The notes: generated by a model from the letters alone, not told the origin. DNA of 64,000 nucleotides from Episyrphus balteatus (GCF_945859705.1 NC_079135.1:124428551-124492550), one strand, 5' to 3'; positions 23,694 through 36,900 are shown, numbered from the stretch's first letter. Made by a program: numbers and translations.

Positions 23694-25025
23694 TTTTTTT
23701 GAAGTGAAAACTTCTTTAGTATCGTAGTGATTTGAAACAAGATGAAACGAAAACGCGACACGAACATTCAAATTGTTATAACTTTTTTGTTTTAATAGAC
23801 AGATGAATGAAATTTGTACTGTAGATAAGTAATTAAATAAATTATAATTGTACAAAATTTTAATTAATTTCATATTCAAAATTCTGAGATAATGGTAAAA
23901 AGATGTTCTTTTCCTACACACGTTATATCTTTTGATCTAGTGCACACACAAATTTGATTTAACTTTAATACGCATGCTGATAACATAACCTTTTATTTGA
24001 TATATCACACATAACGGTACGTGCTCTACAAGTTACACAATCTTAAATTGAAAAATTGAAAAATAACTCAAAACACCTGTGGAGATCTGTTGCCGATGAC
24101 CAGCCACCAGTGTAAGAAGTACCGTAATCTCAGTCTGGAAATTCGACATGGTTGACTTTAAAAAAATTCTAACTTCTCTTGTAGGCATCTTTGAAATGAG
24201 ATTTTCATATGAAAGGTGAAACAATAAGCTTTCACATGGTATACAATTTTTTAAAGGTTGTCAAACAAAAAAAATGATTTAATAGCATGAGAACATAAAA
24301 ATAAATGTTTTTTTTTGCTGTTTTTGATGAAATTTCATCGAGTTTAAAAAATTCTAGCTCTTTTTGTAGATGTATATAGGTTGTTAGGGAAAAAATAGAT
24401 TTAATAGCATGAGAAGATAAAAATACGTGTTTTTTCGCTGTTTTTGATTTAAATTGATCGAGTTAAAAAAATTCTAGCTTTTTTAAGAGATAAATGAATG
24501 AAATTTTTACTGTAGATAGGTAATTAAATAAACTGTAATTTTGCAAAACTTTATTTAATTTAATATTCAAAATCCTAAGATAACGACAAAAAGATGTTCT
24601 TTTTCTAAACACGTTATATCTTTTGATCTAGTCATGTGCCAGTTTTATTTAAGTTTAATACGCATGCGGATATTAACTTTCATTTGATATATAAAAAACG
24701 TGAAAATACCTCAAAACACGTATGGAGATCTGTTGCCGATGATCAGCCACCAGTGTAGGAAGTATCGTAATATCAGTTTTAAGTTTCGAGATGGTTGACT
24801 TTAAAAAATTCTTACTTTTTTTGTAGGCATGGTAGAAACATGATTGAAAAGTCAAATAAAAGGAGAAATAATAAGCTTTCAGATGATTTAAAAAAAAAAA
24901 TATGGATTTAAAGGTGATGGAATAAAAAAAGGTACATTTTTTCGATTTTTATTTTATGCAAAAAAAAATAATTTTTAAGGTTTCACTTCTACCACGTGTG
25001 AATTGCGCACATGATTTTTTGTTTT
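23694..25025. repeat. Long dispersed repeat, copy 1 (internally duplicated)
   Basis: Starts TTTTTTGAAGTGAAAACTTC and ends with TTTCACTTCTACCACGTG, then a GTGTG/CACAT hairpin and ATGATTTTTT. The same start and end occur at 55635-56705. GAAGTGAAAACTT near the start is inverted near the end. A unit beginning GATGAATGAAATTT occurs twice (about 23803 and 24490, ~690 bp apart), while copy 2 has one. Landmark internal text: ACACGTTATATCTTTTGATC. No coding capacity. Confidence 0.75.
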
Positions 25026-27335
25026 CATTGCTTCTATAAAGACACTAGGTATAAAAATACTTCAAAGAATATCAAAAAAAGAGTTATATCAGCGTTTGTT
25101 GTTGCACCGAAAAGGTATTATAGGATCATTATTGGTACTAATTACGCTTTCGCTTCAAAAATCGTAAGCAGCATTTTTCCTATTGACGTCAGTATCTACA
25201 CATCATGGTAATGACATTCTTGCTGTTGCAATTTCCACTTTATTTCTTCTTTATTTTTGTACTAGTTCTGTTTGGTTACAAAAATCGATTTTACTAACAC
25301 ATATTTTCATTCTTCAAGACCACACATCTCATGAAAGCAGATACGATAATTTGTCTGTTTAACAATGAAGTGCGAATGGTGCTTTAGAATGAGTATGAAT
25401 GAGGTAAAAACTTTGCAATGTCTTTTGGCATGTGTAGAGGTAGTGCATTTAGTTTATTGTTGTTGTTTTTTTTTTTTTTCATTTAATGCAGGTTCTCATT
25501 CTCGTTTTGTTGGTCTTGAATTATTATGTTTTAATGAATGTTTTTTTTTTTTATATTTAGTACACCGTGCCACTGTTTTTTTTATAGTGGGTGGATTGTT
25601 GGTTTCATGGTGATATATATTTTTTTATTTTTCTACCTTTAGCAAATTTCCTTGATTACAAAACAAAACGTAAATAAACAAAAATATTTTCCGATTAAGA
25701 TTCAAATTGATGACGTATGATGTAAATTGGTGAATTTTGATGACAGTTCCAGAAGAACTGTCAAATTTAATTATTTGGGGTTTGTTTGATTTAAGCGCAT
25801 GAACCTTGACCTTCTTATATGTAAATGGTTATATAAATACTTTTTCTATACTTTTTTTTTTGTTTTGTTCTTTCAATATCAAGTATAATCATGGAATGTT
25901 ACACATATTAATGTGACGTTCGATAGTGGGTTTCCTTGTTGATTCATATATAGATTCATTGAACAGTGAAGGATAAACAGAGCAGCTAGGTTGGTTTGTT
26001 AATATAATAATTATAGTTTTATTTTTAATGGATTTAATGATAAATGACAACAACTCGACAGTATACGGAATGTTGTCAAGGAACTTTACGTTTATACTTA
26101 CTTTATGACAATATTGTATTACGTCACGTTATGAGCAAACTGAAGAATGTGTCGTTCTAGTTTAAAACTTGATTATTTTAAAAAAGAGTATGGGAAATTA
26201 CCTGAAATGAAAATGAAAAATATGTCAATAAGCATGAAATTATATTTAATTAAGGTATGTATATTTTATATTTAATTGAAGTATGTTTAAGTAATTAATA
26301 GAGTGACATTTGTATAAACTATAGTTTCATTTTGAAGTAGGTATTACGTAACGAGTGTCAAAGTACATTTCTTTCTCAACATCGATTAAGAAATTAAAGA
26401 TTCGTTAAGTTTTGATATTCGATCTTAAAAATAAAATTTAACATCAAATTGACTTTTTATTCGTAAACAAAATCTACTCATGTATGCAAAATTGAAATAA
26501 TCTTTCCATATTTATGTCACATTGAAAATGCCTACAACAATTACATGTATGTCGTCAATATAAGAAAGTCAAATAACTAGTTTCTGAAACAAATATATTA
26601 TGGATTTTGCATTCAATACTGGATAGATTCCTTTTTAACCTCAATTTGAATGTAATGTTGTATATGTCTATACATTTTTCCTTTATGTATGTATGTTAGA
26701 TGAATTGAGTTTGACTTTGGTGAAAATTTCCATTTTATGGGAAATTTCACCACATTTATGGGTTAATGGTACTGTGCAAAAAATTTTGGCTTATTAGGAT
26801 CGTTTTGATTCAATATAAGTTCAAGTGACCTCAACTCCAAAAATTTTATAAAAATAATTTTAATAATTTTTTATTATTTTTGTTATTTTTTTCTTCGTTA
26901 GGATCGTTTTGTTTGCAATTTTTTTTTATCTTGCTATTTATAATGGTTTATATAAGGCTCTTAAAAAATAGAGATGAAATGTCTAGGGTGAATTTGGTTT
27001 GCAAATACATATACATGAAATTATTTTGCAAAATGGTAAATATAATAACTTGCAAACGGGTGAACTTTGTTGACAAAATTTATAAATGTAAATGAAATCT
27101 CAACATTACAATTTTTTAGTTTTTATTACGAAAAGTGTAATAGAAATTATTTTATTCAAATTGTTCGAAAGGAGTAAATATGACAGCGAATACATGAACC
27201 AGATTTATAGAAGGTAGTTCTTACGCACAGACTCTATTAAACAAGATTCAAAATTTGGTATTTGGACATGCGTGACGGGTGGACAAAAATTAAAGTGGTA
27301 AGTTGCAAGTGGCCCGAGTAAGCGGAAATTGGCAG
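25026..27335. other. No gene seen
   Basis: AT-rich. Two small hairpins: GACAGTTC/GAACTGTC at 25741-25761, and GGTGAAA...TTTCACC with an ATTTCC/GGGAAAT extension at 26719-26752. Short frames have no recognised domain. Confidence 0.4.
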
Positions 27336-27339
27336 AAAA

Positions 27340-27435
27340 ATTTTCTAACTGATGGAGGCTGAATTTGAACCTACAACCTCTGGCGTGACAGTGCACCGCA
27401 CTAAAGTTTTCATTACACGGGGTAATTCCATACAA
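27340..27435 (-). repeat. tRNA-like (SINE-type) segment
   Basis: On the minus strand it reads TTTAGTGCGGTGCACTG (A-box-like), then AGAGGTTGTAGGTTCAAATTC (B-box-like GGTTCAAATTC). Box spacing fits a tRNA head, but stems are incomplete. Probably a tRNA-derived SINE remnant. Confidence 0.5.
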
Positions 27436-29555
27436 CCTCTGTGAATTTAATTTTCAGAAGCAAAAAATAAAAAAAAAAAAATAGTTATAAGACGCAGCCT
27501 TGCATGGTTCCATTTTTGCTCTCAAGTTTCTAACCTTACTCAATTTTGATGAAGTTGATCCCAATACTTTAGCATTTTAAACAATACAACATTTCTTTCC
27601 CATCACTGTAATATGTTTATATTAATTCCATCATATTGTCATACGTTATCCACAAGGCAAGTTCTTCTTCTGTCATCACACACAAATATAGTACATAACT
27701 ACATCTATAGATATTGCAAACGAAAACTAGGTTGGATTGGTTTAGTTTTGGTGTGCTGAAGCTTTGAAATCGATATGAAACTAAATCGGCACCAGGGTGC
27801 CATTTAGTTGGAATGAAGTGTGTCAACCAAACGATGCCTTTCGGTTTCGGAGCGGGACAGGCAGGGAGTATTATAAGCTCGGGTAATGGTGGGCGGGAAT
27901 GAGTGTTGTATTGGAAAACAGATGTTCTAATTTTGAATGAGCAATTGGATATCGGATACAAATTGCATTTCAATGGCGTGTGTACAATTTTAGATTGATA
28001 CTCTTTTGCAATTGGATTTCTCTTCTTCTTCTTCTTATTCGTTTTTTGCTTTGAAATTCATTTGTGTAGGTATAGGTCTTTGCAAGAGAATCATATACAC
28101 AACATTGAATTCGGATGAAATCATTCTATTTGTAAGTTATTTATGTATGGTACCGAACCCACTCATTCCAAAACTATACAAATATCCCTATTTTATTTAC
28201 ATACATAGGAGATGCAAACTGCATCTGCTTTTGTATATATGTAAAGTCCTTTAATCGTTATTTAATGCATCAATGATGATTCTTGATATTCAAATATTTA
28301 TAGATGCACACAAATATATGCTCAGTTTGTTCTCTATACTTTCACACACACACACACACACACACATTTTGCACTCCAATTGGATTATCGACTTCAATTA
28401 GAAAATAATTTAATCGGATTCAATGGTCTTTGAAAATAATTTATAAGACTGATTGGGATATTTACGTTTGAACATGTGCAAAATTTTCAAGTTCTAAAGT
28501 GCATTAGTTTTTGCTAGGATATAGGACATTGAGAGGATATAAGACTTTTGTTCATTTGTTATAACAACATTATGCAAGTTCAAGGTATTTTGTTCGGGTT
28601 CAAAAATCACCATAAAAGGGTTTAAGACCGAAAGGAACATTTTGTGTCAATATTTGAAATGGGCTCAATTTATTTTTGATTCGATAAACACATTTGACTT
28701 GTTTTGAAATCATGAAGGATATCAATTTGTTTAGTTTTTGAAATTATAAGGATTTGTCTATTTGGATTGAAAAAACAGGAAGGCGTTTTTTCACATTTTC
28801 ATTTCCCGGGCGCCAGTTTTCTTTTTAATGCATTTTGCAAAATTCATTGAAAACTCTTGATTTCTGGTGAAAAACAAATTATGTTTCGTGCCTATTCGTA
28901 CTAAAAGTTCATTTTTATATTCATTCAAATTTCTATTCAATTATTATTTTCTAATATTCAATTTTTATTTTAGTCGTCATTGAATTGAATTTGAAATCGT
29001 ACATAGACGTATAATTGAAATTGTTTATACTGTTATATCGTGTTCAATAAAATAAGTTTTTATGATTATTTACATTCCTACTCTACTCTACACAACATTG
29101 TAACAACACGATGATGATGATGATGATGACGATGAGAATGGCACGTGTTCAGTTTTACAAAATAGCATGTATTTCCGCAATAAATATAAATTTTAAAGGT
29201 GTTAATAAAATTGAAAATAGTCACGTCTTATTTTTTGATGACAAAATGTTGAATGTTTTCAATTGACGTTTTATTTGAAGTTTTTTTTTATTGTACACAT
29301 TTTTTTTTTTTTTTTGAAGAGCCACAATAAATTTTGTTATCAAAATTCTATAAATTTTCTAGTGGCCATCACTTATAACTTTATTTCATTAAGTTTTGAC
29401 GTACATGCATAATGTTGAAATGATTTATTATACAAAATATCTCTTTAACCCTAAAGTTTTTTTATTATGACCTTAGTTATCGTTTATTTATCACTTGGGA
29501 AATGCCTTCAAAGTTATTTTGTATGAAGAAGAATATTTTGATTGATGTCATTTTA
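27436..29555. other. No gene seen
   Basis: The 118-codon minus frame at 27617-27973 has no recognised domain. It includes the (CA)12 at 28343-28366 and (GAT)n near 29110-29135. Confidence 0.4.
28343..28366. repeat. (CA)12 microsatellite
   Basis: Uninterrupted CA dinucleotide run. Confidence 0.9.
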
Positions 29556-29559
29556 TATA

Positions 29560-30325
29560 CACCGAAAAAAAAAATTGATAATAACAGCTATCAAATTAAC
29601 ATTTTTCAGTGACAAAAGTCGTCCAACAATTAAAATATCAATTTTGATATTTTATCATATCATTTTCACATTTTTTAATTTCAGATGGGATAGTGAAAAT
29701 TTCACTTTGACAATTAAAATATCATTTTGACATTTTTTTAAGTTTAAGTGGATAGTGAAAATTTCACTTTGACAGTTAAAATATCAATGTTGACTAGATT
29801 TTACGTTTTAGTTTATTATAATGAAACCTATTTCTTTCCTTTTCTTTTTTATTATTTTTATTATTAAAAGAATTTTCTTTCTTTTTTCAAAACATTACTG
29901 AAAGGGAATATTCTTTACAAAATAATGATCATATTATTTTTTCTATTATAGGTGATATAATTGTTTTGTTATTTTCTCCCAAACTATGTGAAGTAAAATC
30001 TTAGTGCCGATCAAATTTTATCAGTAAATCATACATTTTACTTCGAAAAAACACAACGCGCCTTTAAATTAGAACACATTAAGAATTTTGTATTTAATAT
30101 TTTTCAATAATTTGGAATGAGAAATTGATATGAAAAAATGATAATAAAATATCAAAAAAAATTTCCAATATGTGACATTTAAATATCATCCTGATAATAA
30201 AAATGTTGTTTTAACATTTTAAATATCATTAAACACATTTTATAGAGCATTTTTGGCTTATATTTAAGAAATGTTATTTTGATATTTAAAAAATGTTAAA
30301 TTGATATTGGTTTTTTTTTTCGGTG
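29560..30325. mobile_element. TA-flanked TIR element (CACCGAAAAAA ends)
   Basis: Left end CACCGAAAAAAAAAATTGAT, right end the complement of CACCGAAAAAAAAAACCAAT, each next to TA (29558-29559; 30326-30327). Inside, a block holding the palindrome AGTGAAAATTTCACT followed by TTGACARTTAAAATATCA occurs twice (about 29686 and 29749), with further ATCATTTTGACATTTT-like repeats. No open frame of note; about 766 bp. TA duplication suggests a Tc1/mariner-type non-autonomous element. Confidence 0.7.
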
Positions 30326-30977
30326 TAGCTTTAATTTTTGCATTCATAAAATTACATTTTGAGTAAAACTTTGAAAGAAACATTACGAAGTTTGTCGTTT
30401 AAATGCTAAAAATTGACTTTCATATTATGCAATACATATAAAATAGGCATTAAAAAAGAATAAGAAATATAAGAGTCTAAAAATAAAAATAGGGTGTTTT
30501 TTTTTAGCAAGAGAAATATAGAGATTTTGAACGCAATCCTGCACTAAAAAAAGACCCTTTGACCTATAGGTTCTTTTTTTTGTTCTCATTTTACAAATAG
30601 AACATTTTCATAAAAACTTAGGCCCAATTTATTCACACTCCATTTAATTTAAAGTCGCCATTTTAAAAGAAAAAAATTTAAGATTTGTAGGAGATTTGAC
30701 AGTTTTTTAATTTTTAATGGGGACTTTAAATATAATAATGAAAGGCTTAAGTTTTTAACCAGTCAGAATTAACTCCCTAATTTAATAAAAAAACACCCTT
30801 TCATCCAAAACTATATTTTTTAGAGTCTTTTTAACCATGATATTCTTATAGACTTTTTAGATTCTTGCTTTCAAGCCTAAATATAACATAATTCGTGGGT
30901 TTCAATAGGGTACCATTATTATTAACTTAAATCTAAGTTGTTCACACATTAAAAAAAAATAAAAAAAAAGTAAAACT

Positions 30978-31049
30978 GGCATCCGCTGGGGATCGAACCT
31001 GCTATACCTGGGTTGTCAAGCTTGTGCTTTACCACTGTGCCATCTCACC
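30978..31049 (-). repeat. tRNA-like (SINE-type) segment
   Basis: A 72-nt minus-strand stretch with TGGCACAGTGGTAAAGC (A-box-like) and GCAGGTTCGATCCCC (B box). Length and box spacing are tRNA-like, but the acceptor stem pairs at only about four positions and the T stem is imperfect. Probably a tRNA pseudogene or SINE head, not functional. Confidence 0.55.
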
Positions 31050-31428
31050 TATAAAAATTTATGTGACAAACTGTAAGTTAACCATAGGACGATTTTTAGA
31101 AAATTATTGAATATATTTTTCACCATTGATTCAATGTAGAACGGATTAAAAATTACTATGCGTTTTTTCTCTGGGTGTACACTAAAAAAAAACCCTTTCA
31201 CATGAAAGAAATGTAGACTTATTTTATTCGTAAAATTTTTTTTAACCCCTTGTAACCCAAGATCGCAAGTTTTAAAATTAATAATGTCGATCGACTTGCC
31301 TTTAGCTATAAAAAAAACAAGTATTTTTTTTAAATTCAATATCTTATTCATTATATACTTAGTTATTTCGAAATTTACGGAGTAAATAAATAAGTTTAAA
31401 TAATTTATTTTTGTATATATGTAAATGC

Positions 31429-33765
31429 GAAAGGAGACTGGGCATTTTGGCCCATTGGTGTAACATATTGAGACATACATCAAATGAAAGGTCTCGATGA
31501 GTGTACTATTTATTTATATGGGCAAAAGTCTGTATCTTGTGCAGGGAAAGTGAAGTGATGCATTTTATGTTCAAAAATGTATGTTATAAAATTCAGAAAA
31601 GTATACATTTTAACTAGACGCTCGACTAAATTGTTTCAAAAACATTACATAACTGTGTTGGAAGTTCAATTGGGCTATTCCATCACCAGTTTTGACCCAT
31701 GACGCAATGCATTTTTCGGTTTTTAGAACACTTTTTTATGGGACGTGGCTCATTTGTGTAAATCATTGAGACATACTTCAAATGAAAGTTCTCGATGAGT
31801 GTATTATTTATTTATAAGGGCAAAAATCTGTATCTCGTGCAGGGAAAGTGCAGTATCTAATAAAAGTCAGAAAAGCATACATTTTGACTAGATGCTCGAT
31901 TGACTTGATTCAAAAACATTATAATAACGGTGTTCTGTTGAACTTATCTATTAACTGCTTTAATTTTCAAAAAATGCATTTATCGGTTTTTATGGATTTA
32001 TGAAATGCAATAACAAAAAATGTTTGAGTACCTAAGTATATGATCATCTGTACATTGAAGTCGTGAGCGAAACTACCTTGTTGGTTTTAAAATAATTTAA
32101 GTTTACGGAGTATACTACAAACCATACGGCATGGATTTAGTCTTTTCTCCACCTTTTTACTTGCGATATAGGTACTATAGGGCAAGTTTAGGATTCGTAA
32201 AAAAAATCGAACTCGAGATAACAATTTTACATGACATTACGATGATGGAGAATGCCAAAAAAGTGGGTCCGGCAATTCTGTCTGTCTGTCTGTGTGTCTG
32301 TCTCTATCTGGAGCTGCAGCCTACAAGAGTGAAGTGATTTTCTTTAAACTTGGTAGTTAGCAGTTTTTGGTGATTCCCTAGAGGGGAAATTGAAATTTTT
32401 TTTTTATGACCAAAACTAACGGTACCTGCCATATAACGGAAATAGAAAAGTTAATTTTTTTCCAAAAACGGCTCTAACGATTTTGATTAAAATTTTTGTG
32501 TGTAGTACTACACATAAGAGCCAACTTTCTAAATAAAAAAAATATTTTTTGTACCGTTATTAACGGTACCTGTCATAGAATGGTTTTTTTCGTTTCTGAA
32601 TATCTAGTACAACATAAACCCGATTTAAATGAAAATTTTTACACAAACGTGTGTAAGTAAAGATAATATTAAAAATTTAGAAAATTTTCAAAAAACGCAA
32701 TTTTGGATTTTTAAAAAATATTTCAAAATTTTTTTTTGAAAAATCAATTTTTTGAAAAAGGATCAATGAAAAATTTTGAAATTTAGTTTTTATGTGTAAA
32801 TTAATTATTTCTTCAAAATGGCATACCAACTTTTTTTTTGAAAAATGTTAAAAAATTTGTATACATAAAAAATTATTTTTTTAAAAAACGGCTCCTACAA
32901 TTTTCGAAAATTTTTTTCTAAAAATACCTTTTTATACAAGAAATAAAATGGCATATTTGTTTTTTTTTTTAAGATAATTTAAAACGGAGTTTAATTAATT
33001 ATAAAAACAGATTTAATTTTTGTATACTACTTATGAAATTTCTTCAAAATATCAAATTTTAAATTTCTTGAATAAAAAGCTTTAACATTATAATTACTTT
33101 AAGCATAAGAGCAAGTACGTGCGACCCCAGTGGTGCAATTTATTTTGTTCTAACAACACAAACATGTAGAATAACCTTGAATACATTTTTCAACATAAAA
33201 TGCACCACTGCACCTTCCACGAGATAGAGTTTTGTGTCCATTTAAAGAAATAATGCGCTCATCAGTACTATTTCATTTGATGTAAGTCTCAATGTGTTAC
33301 ATTTATTTTTGAGCATAAAATGCACCGCTGCACTTTTTCTGCACGAGATAGTCTTTTGTCCATACAAAGAAATAATACGCTCATTGTGATCTTTCATCTG
33401 ATGTGTGTCTCAATATATTACACCAATGAGCCACGTCCCATACAAAAGTGTTCTTAAAAGCGAAAAATGCATTGCATCATGGGTGAAAACTGGTGATGGA
33501 ATAGCCCAATTGAGCTTCCAACACAGTTATGTAATGTTTTTGAATCCATTAAATCGAGCGTCTAGTTAAAATGTATACTTTTCTGAATTTTATTACATAC
33601 ATTTTTGAACATAAAATGCATCACTGCACTTTCCCTGCACGAGATACAGACTTTTGCCCATATAAAAAAATAATACACTCATCGAGACCTTTCATTTGAT
33701 GTATGTCACAATGTGTTACACCGATGGGCCACGTCCCATACAAAAGTGCCCAATCTCCTTTCAAA
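31429..33765. mobile_element. Foldback repeat with iterated units
   Basis: Left arm (31429 to about 31950) and right arm (about 33150-33765) are inverted: AAGGAGACTGGGCA at the left against TGCCCAATCTCCTT at the right. Each arm contains several copies of a unit with GAGACATACATCAAATGAAAG, GATGAGTGTA and GTGCAGGGAAAGTG (and complements). The left end lacks about 14 bp that the right end has. The spacer is filled by the GTCT element at 32154-33145. Non-coding. Confidence 0.7.
32154..33145 (+). mobile_element. GTCT-bearing element (mini-me/Helentron-like), copy 1
   Basis: Begins TTTTTACTTGCGATATAGG. Carries ATGATGGAGAATGCCAAAAA, then CCGGCAATTCTG leading into a short (GTCT)n, and ends GTACGTGCGACCCCAGTGGTGCA. 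It matches copy 2 at 39936 almost throughout, though copy 1 has an extra ~35 bp (GTGTAGTACTACACATAAG) near 32500. A conserved 5' block followed by a (GTCY)n microsatellite is the layout described for dipteran mini-me/DINE-1 elements. Assignment is by layout only; no protein is encoded. Confidence 0.6.
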
Positions 33766-34440
33766 CAAAAAACTATCTAGTATTTATTTTTAGGCGCATT
33801 CCAAAAATCCAAAAATAAAACCCCGTTAGTTTATGCAGGAAAAATATTTTTTTCTGAATTTCGTATTTTTTACACAAATTTTCTTGTTTAAAAAAAAAGC
33901 CTAACTTTCAACATTAACTGCCAATTAAAAACTATTGGTGCCATTTATTTGAATTCTTGAGCTACAAAAGAAGAAAAATGTAGTTTTTGAATTTTTTGTG
34001 GGATCTTTGTTGGCTTGTAACAGATATGTATGTCACATGGGGCTAAAAGGGGTTAAGTTCGTTAGGGTAACATACATAAATTTTTCCAAAACTTATCGCA
34101 GATTTCCTTATTCCCCAAAAAACAATCATTTAAACAAAAATATTTTTAAATACTACATAGATTCATGATATCTTTTGTAAATGAAACATTTTAAGCCAAT
34201 TTTCATTGGGGTATCCTTTTTTGTCTCTGATTTTATGGTACACATTCTGAATTTTATCTTTTCTTTAATAAAAACACCCTTTAACTTATAACAACCGAAA
34301 TTCTTTAAACAAAATTATGTCAGCTATTAAGAAATCTTTCTCACTTAGCCCTTCAGAAAAAACACCCTTTCACCAGAATTTTTTTTAGGAACTTTATGGA
34401 TCCTATTAGCAGCTTTTGGCACTACACCCTTATTTACAGG

Positions 34441-36305
34441 ATTCAACTTGGGCCATTTTGTATCCCCTCTTAGTTCTATACTAAAGAATTGTGAAATTTC
34501 AAATTCCTTACATTTTTGTTATTAGGTACTAGTCCAAAGCAATCACTTCCGGAAATTTCACCTACTTAAAATGAGTTGAGAAGGTAGTTCCTGAAATATA
34601 TGCCTTCAAAAATCACAAAAACCGTAACGGACTAGATCACTCACTCATTGATCTTGTAGTACAGACACGGGAAAAATCGGTAATTTGACGTAACGACGCA
34701 TTTCCGCAGAATTATTTATAACACACATTGTGTACCACTTTTGATCATCTTAGGGTTTTGAATTTTGACAGAGCTGATTTTTTGGAAAATAGAAGCATTT
34801 AAAATATATGAGATTTTCTAATCAGGGCGCGTGGTTACCGCCCGTTTTCTTGAATTAGATATTATCAATTTTCTATTTCGTAGCTAGAGTTTTCTCATGT
34901 TTTCCAACAAGTCAATAACTTTAAACTTTTTTCATGCGTTTACCCGTTCAATTTTTAACCTGAATGAATTCTATGTTGGCGTAAAATTTGAAACATACAG
35001 AATATCATATACCTTAACTTTTTTGCGTTTTTAATGTCAACGTATGTCAAAGTATGCCTCTGTTTAAATGCTAAAAGCAGCGTTGACCGTGAGAGTAAAG
35101 AAAGATAAAAAAAAATAATACCACGCAAACAATATAATCTGGTTCTTAAAATACATAATGCATTGTTAAAAATTATCTTTAACCTTATCGGGTATAAATT
35201 TTTTTTTTCATACAAAATATAAACGTTTTTTTTTTATCTTTTGATAAGTTTAACCATGCAATGTTTTTTGCATTCTGGTTTGATAAAAGGAAATAACTTT
35301 ATTTCTGTAGTTCTTTATAATCTTGAAAATTCCCACAATATTCATACTCATAATTTATAAGAAACATAAGAGGATAAGAGTAAGCTCAAGGTTTTTAAGG
35401 AAAATAAATTATTTAAAGACGCTAAAAAGATAAGCTTGAAAAGACTGTTTAAGAACGCATATTAAAATAAATTATTTAGATAGAAACCAAAATAATATAT
35501 CTACGAAAATGTCCACAAATTCATTATAAATCACAGATAAATCTGCCAAAACTAGCCAAGACTAGAAAGGTATTCTATAAAAATAAATAATTCCAAGGTT
35601 TGCCCGATGGAAATTTTATGAATTACCTAAATTTTGCTAGACGCCTAACTTAACTATGGTTAGATCTGATAATAATGAACTGACTTTTCCGGTTTCAATT
35701 CATTTTATCAGCTGTTTAACATCCGTTTTTATTCTTCTTTTTGTCTAAAATTTAATCTGACAGTTTTTTTTTTAACACTGACGTCTTTTTTTTACCCTTA
35801 ATTTGGTTAAAAACGTCCATACACGTACTTGCTTACCCATCACTTCATTCTCACCTGCGACAGAAGATTAAAATATGGAAAACCCCTAAACCGAAAAATA
35901 AGGAAGGTTTATTCTAAAATTAATGTCACATAATTTCCCCCAAAAAATAAACTGAAAAGAGGTCAAGTGGGACACTCTCTCTAACGGATGAATCCAAAAT
36001 TAACACCTAAAGCAAACAAAAAAAAAAAACAGACAACTTTTGGTTGACGGTCACCCCACAGAGAGTAGATAGCAGCACCACCAACACCAACCAGAGTTTA
36101 TACCATCACCATAAAAGTAACTTCATCCTCGATTCGGTGATGGTGACAAAGTTTGTGTGCGAACACAACATTTTTCCACCCTTTTTTTTTCTCTACTCTC
36201 GCGCTAAAGTTAAATGTCTCCCTCAGATTCTCGGTTAGGTGCGGTAGAGAATGGTTTGGTGAAGGTAGGTACTACATACCATAAAAATGAAATTAAGCTC
36301 CAATC
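34441..36305. other. No gene seen
   Basis: AT-rich. ACC/CAACACC trinucleotides at 36070-36110. Nothing supported. Confidence 0.4.
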
Positions 36306-36385
36306 TTCAAAGTTCGTGCGGCAATCGAACCCAGGCTATTATATAAACCGCGCGCTTCACCTCGTTGTTGATACCACACCCCGGA
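36306..36385 (-). repeat. tRNA-like (SINE-type) segment
   Basis: On the minus strand it reads GGTATCAACAACGAGGTGAAG (A-box-like region), GCGCGCGGTT, then CTGGGTTCGATTGCCGCACG (B box GGTTCGATTGC). Stems are incomplete. Fourth tRNA-like fossil in the window, again on the minus strand. Confidence 0.5.
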
Positions 36386-36837
36386 TAGGATGGAAATAAA
36401 AATAGGCGGTTGAGTTTATAATAAAAATAAAAAAAATTATCCATGTTGATTACAGTGGAGACTCACTTTAAGGATGAAATGCTGCTTCATTTTAGAAACC
36501 TCTTCTAAAGTTTGTAAACAGTACCAAGTATTGAAGTCTAATTTTTAAAATTTTTGTTCTAAAAAAGGAAGCTTTCCGAAAGTATTAAAAATTTGTAATA
36601 TTGAAAAGCTTTCACTTTTGGAAATTAATATCCCACATTAACCACATTAACCAAAAATAAGAAAAAAGGTCTTCCAGTTTAAGTTCTGTCTTGAAATTTT
36701 TTTTTTTTTAAGTAATATTAGGTGTTGTAAGTTGCTTCCTGGGAAAAGTTCGCACAAAATCGAAAGGTTTACCTTCGCATACAAACGCACTTATTTGATC
36801 GGTTAAGATTTTTACAAATATTCTATTGGAATGTTTG

Positions 36838-36900
36838 AATTATCGATTTCTGGAACAAAATTGGACCTAAAACACTACCTTGCGGTACCCATTCAGTGCA
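36838..36900 (-). pseudogene. LINE reverse-transcriptase motif fragment
   Basis: Minus-strand translation of 36853-36888 gives VPQGSVLGPILF, the conserved RT palm motif (GxPQGSxLGPxLF) of non-LTR retrotransposons. Flanking translation loses the match on both sides. Because the larger remnant at 37.5-39.6 kb has its own copy of this motif, this is a second, independent fragment or a duplicated piece. Confidence 0.7.

Larger units (their letters stand above)
30490..34440. repeat. Composite repeat region with AAAACACCCTTT motifs
   Basis: The motif AAAAACACCCTTT(CA) or close variants occurs near 30785, 31185, 34268 and 34360, with the inverted form GGGTGTTTTTT near 30492. It brackets the tRNA-like segment at 30978 and the foldback at 31429. 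This may be one disrupted element or several elements sharing a motif; ends are not defined. Confidence 0.35.

Noticed and set aside
25741..25761. GACAGTTCCAGAAGAACTGTC as a heat-shock element
   Set aside because: Only one inverted nGAAn dyad with wrong spacing for a full element; better explained as a short hairpin near a TGTCAAA motif.
27617..27973. 118-codon minus frame
   Set aside because: No recognised domain; length is within chance expectation for a 64-kb AT-rich window.
30978..31049. Functional tRNA gene
   Set aside because: Acceptor stem pairs at about four positions only and the T stem is broken, so it is treated as a tRNA-like fossil.
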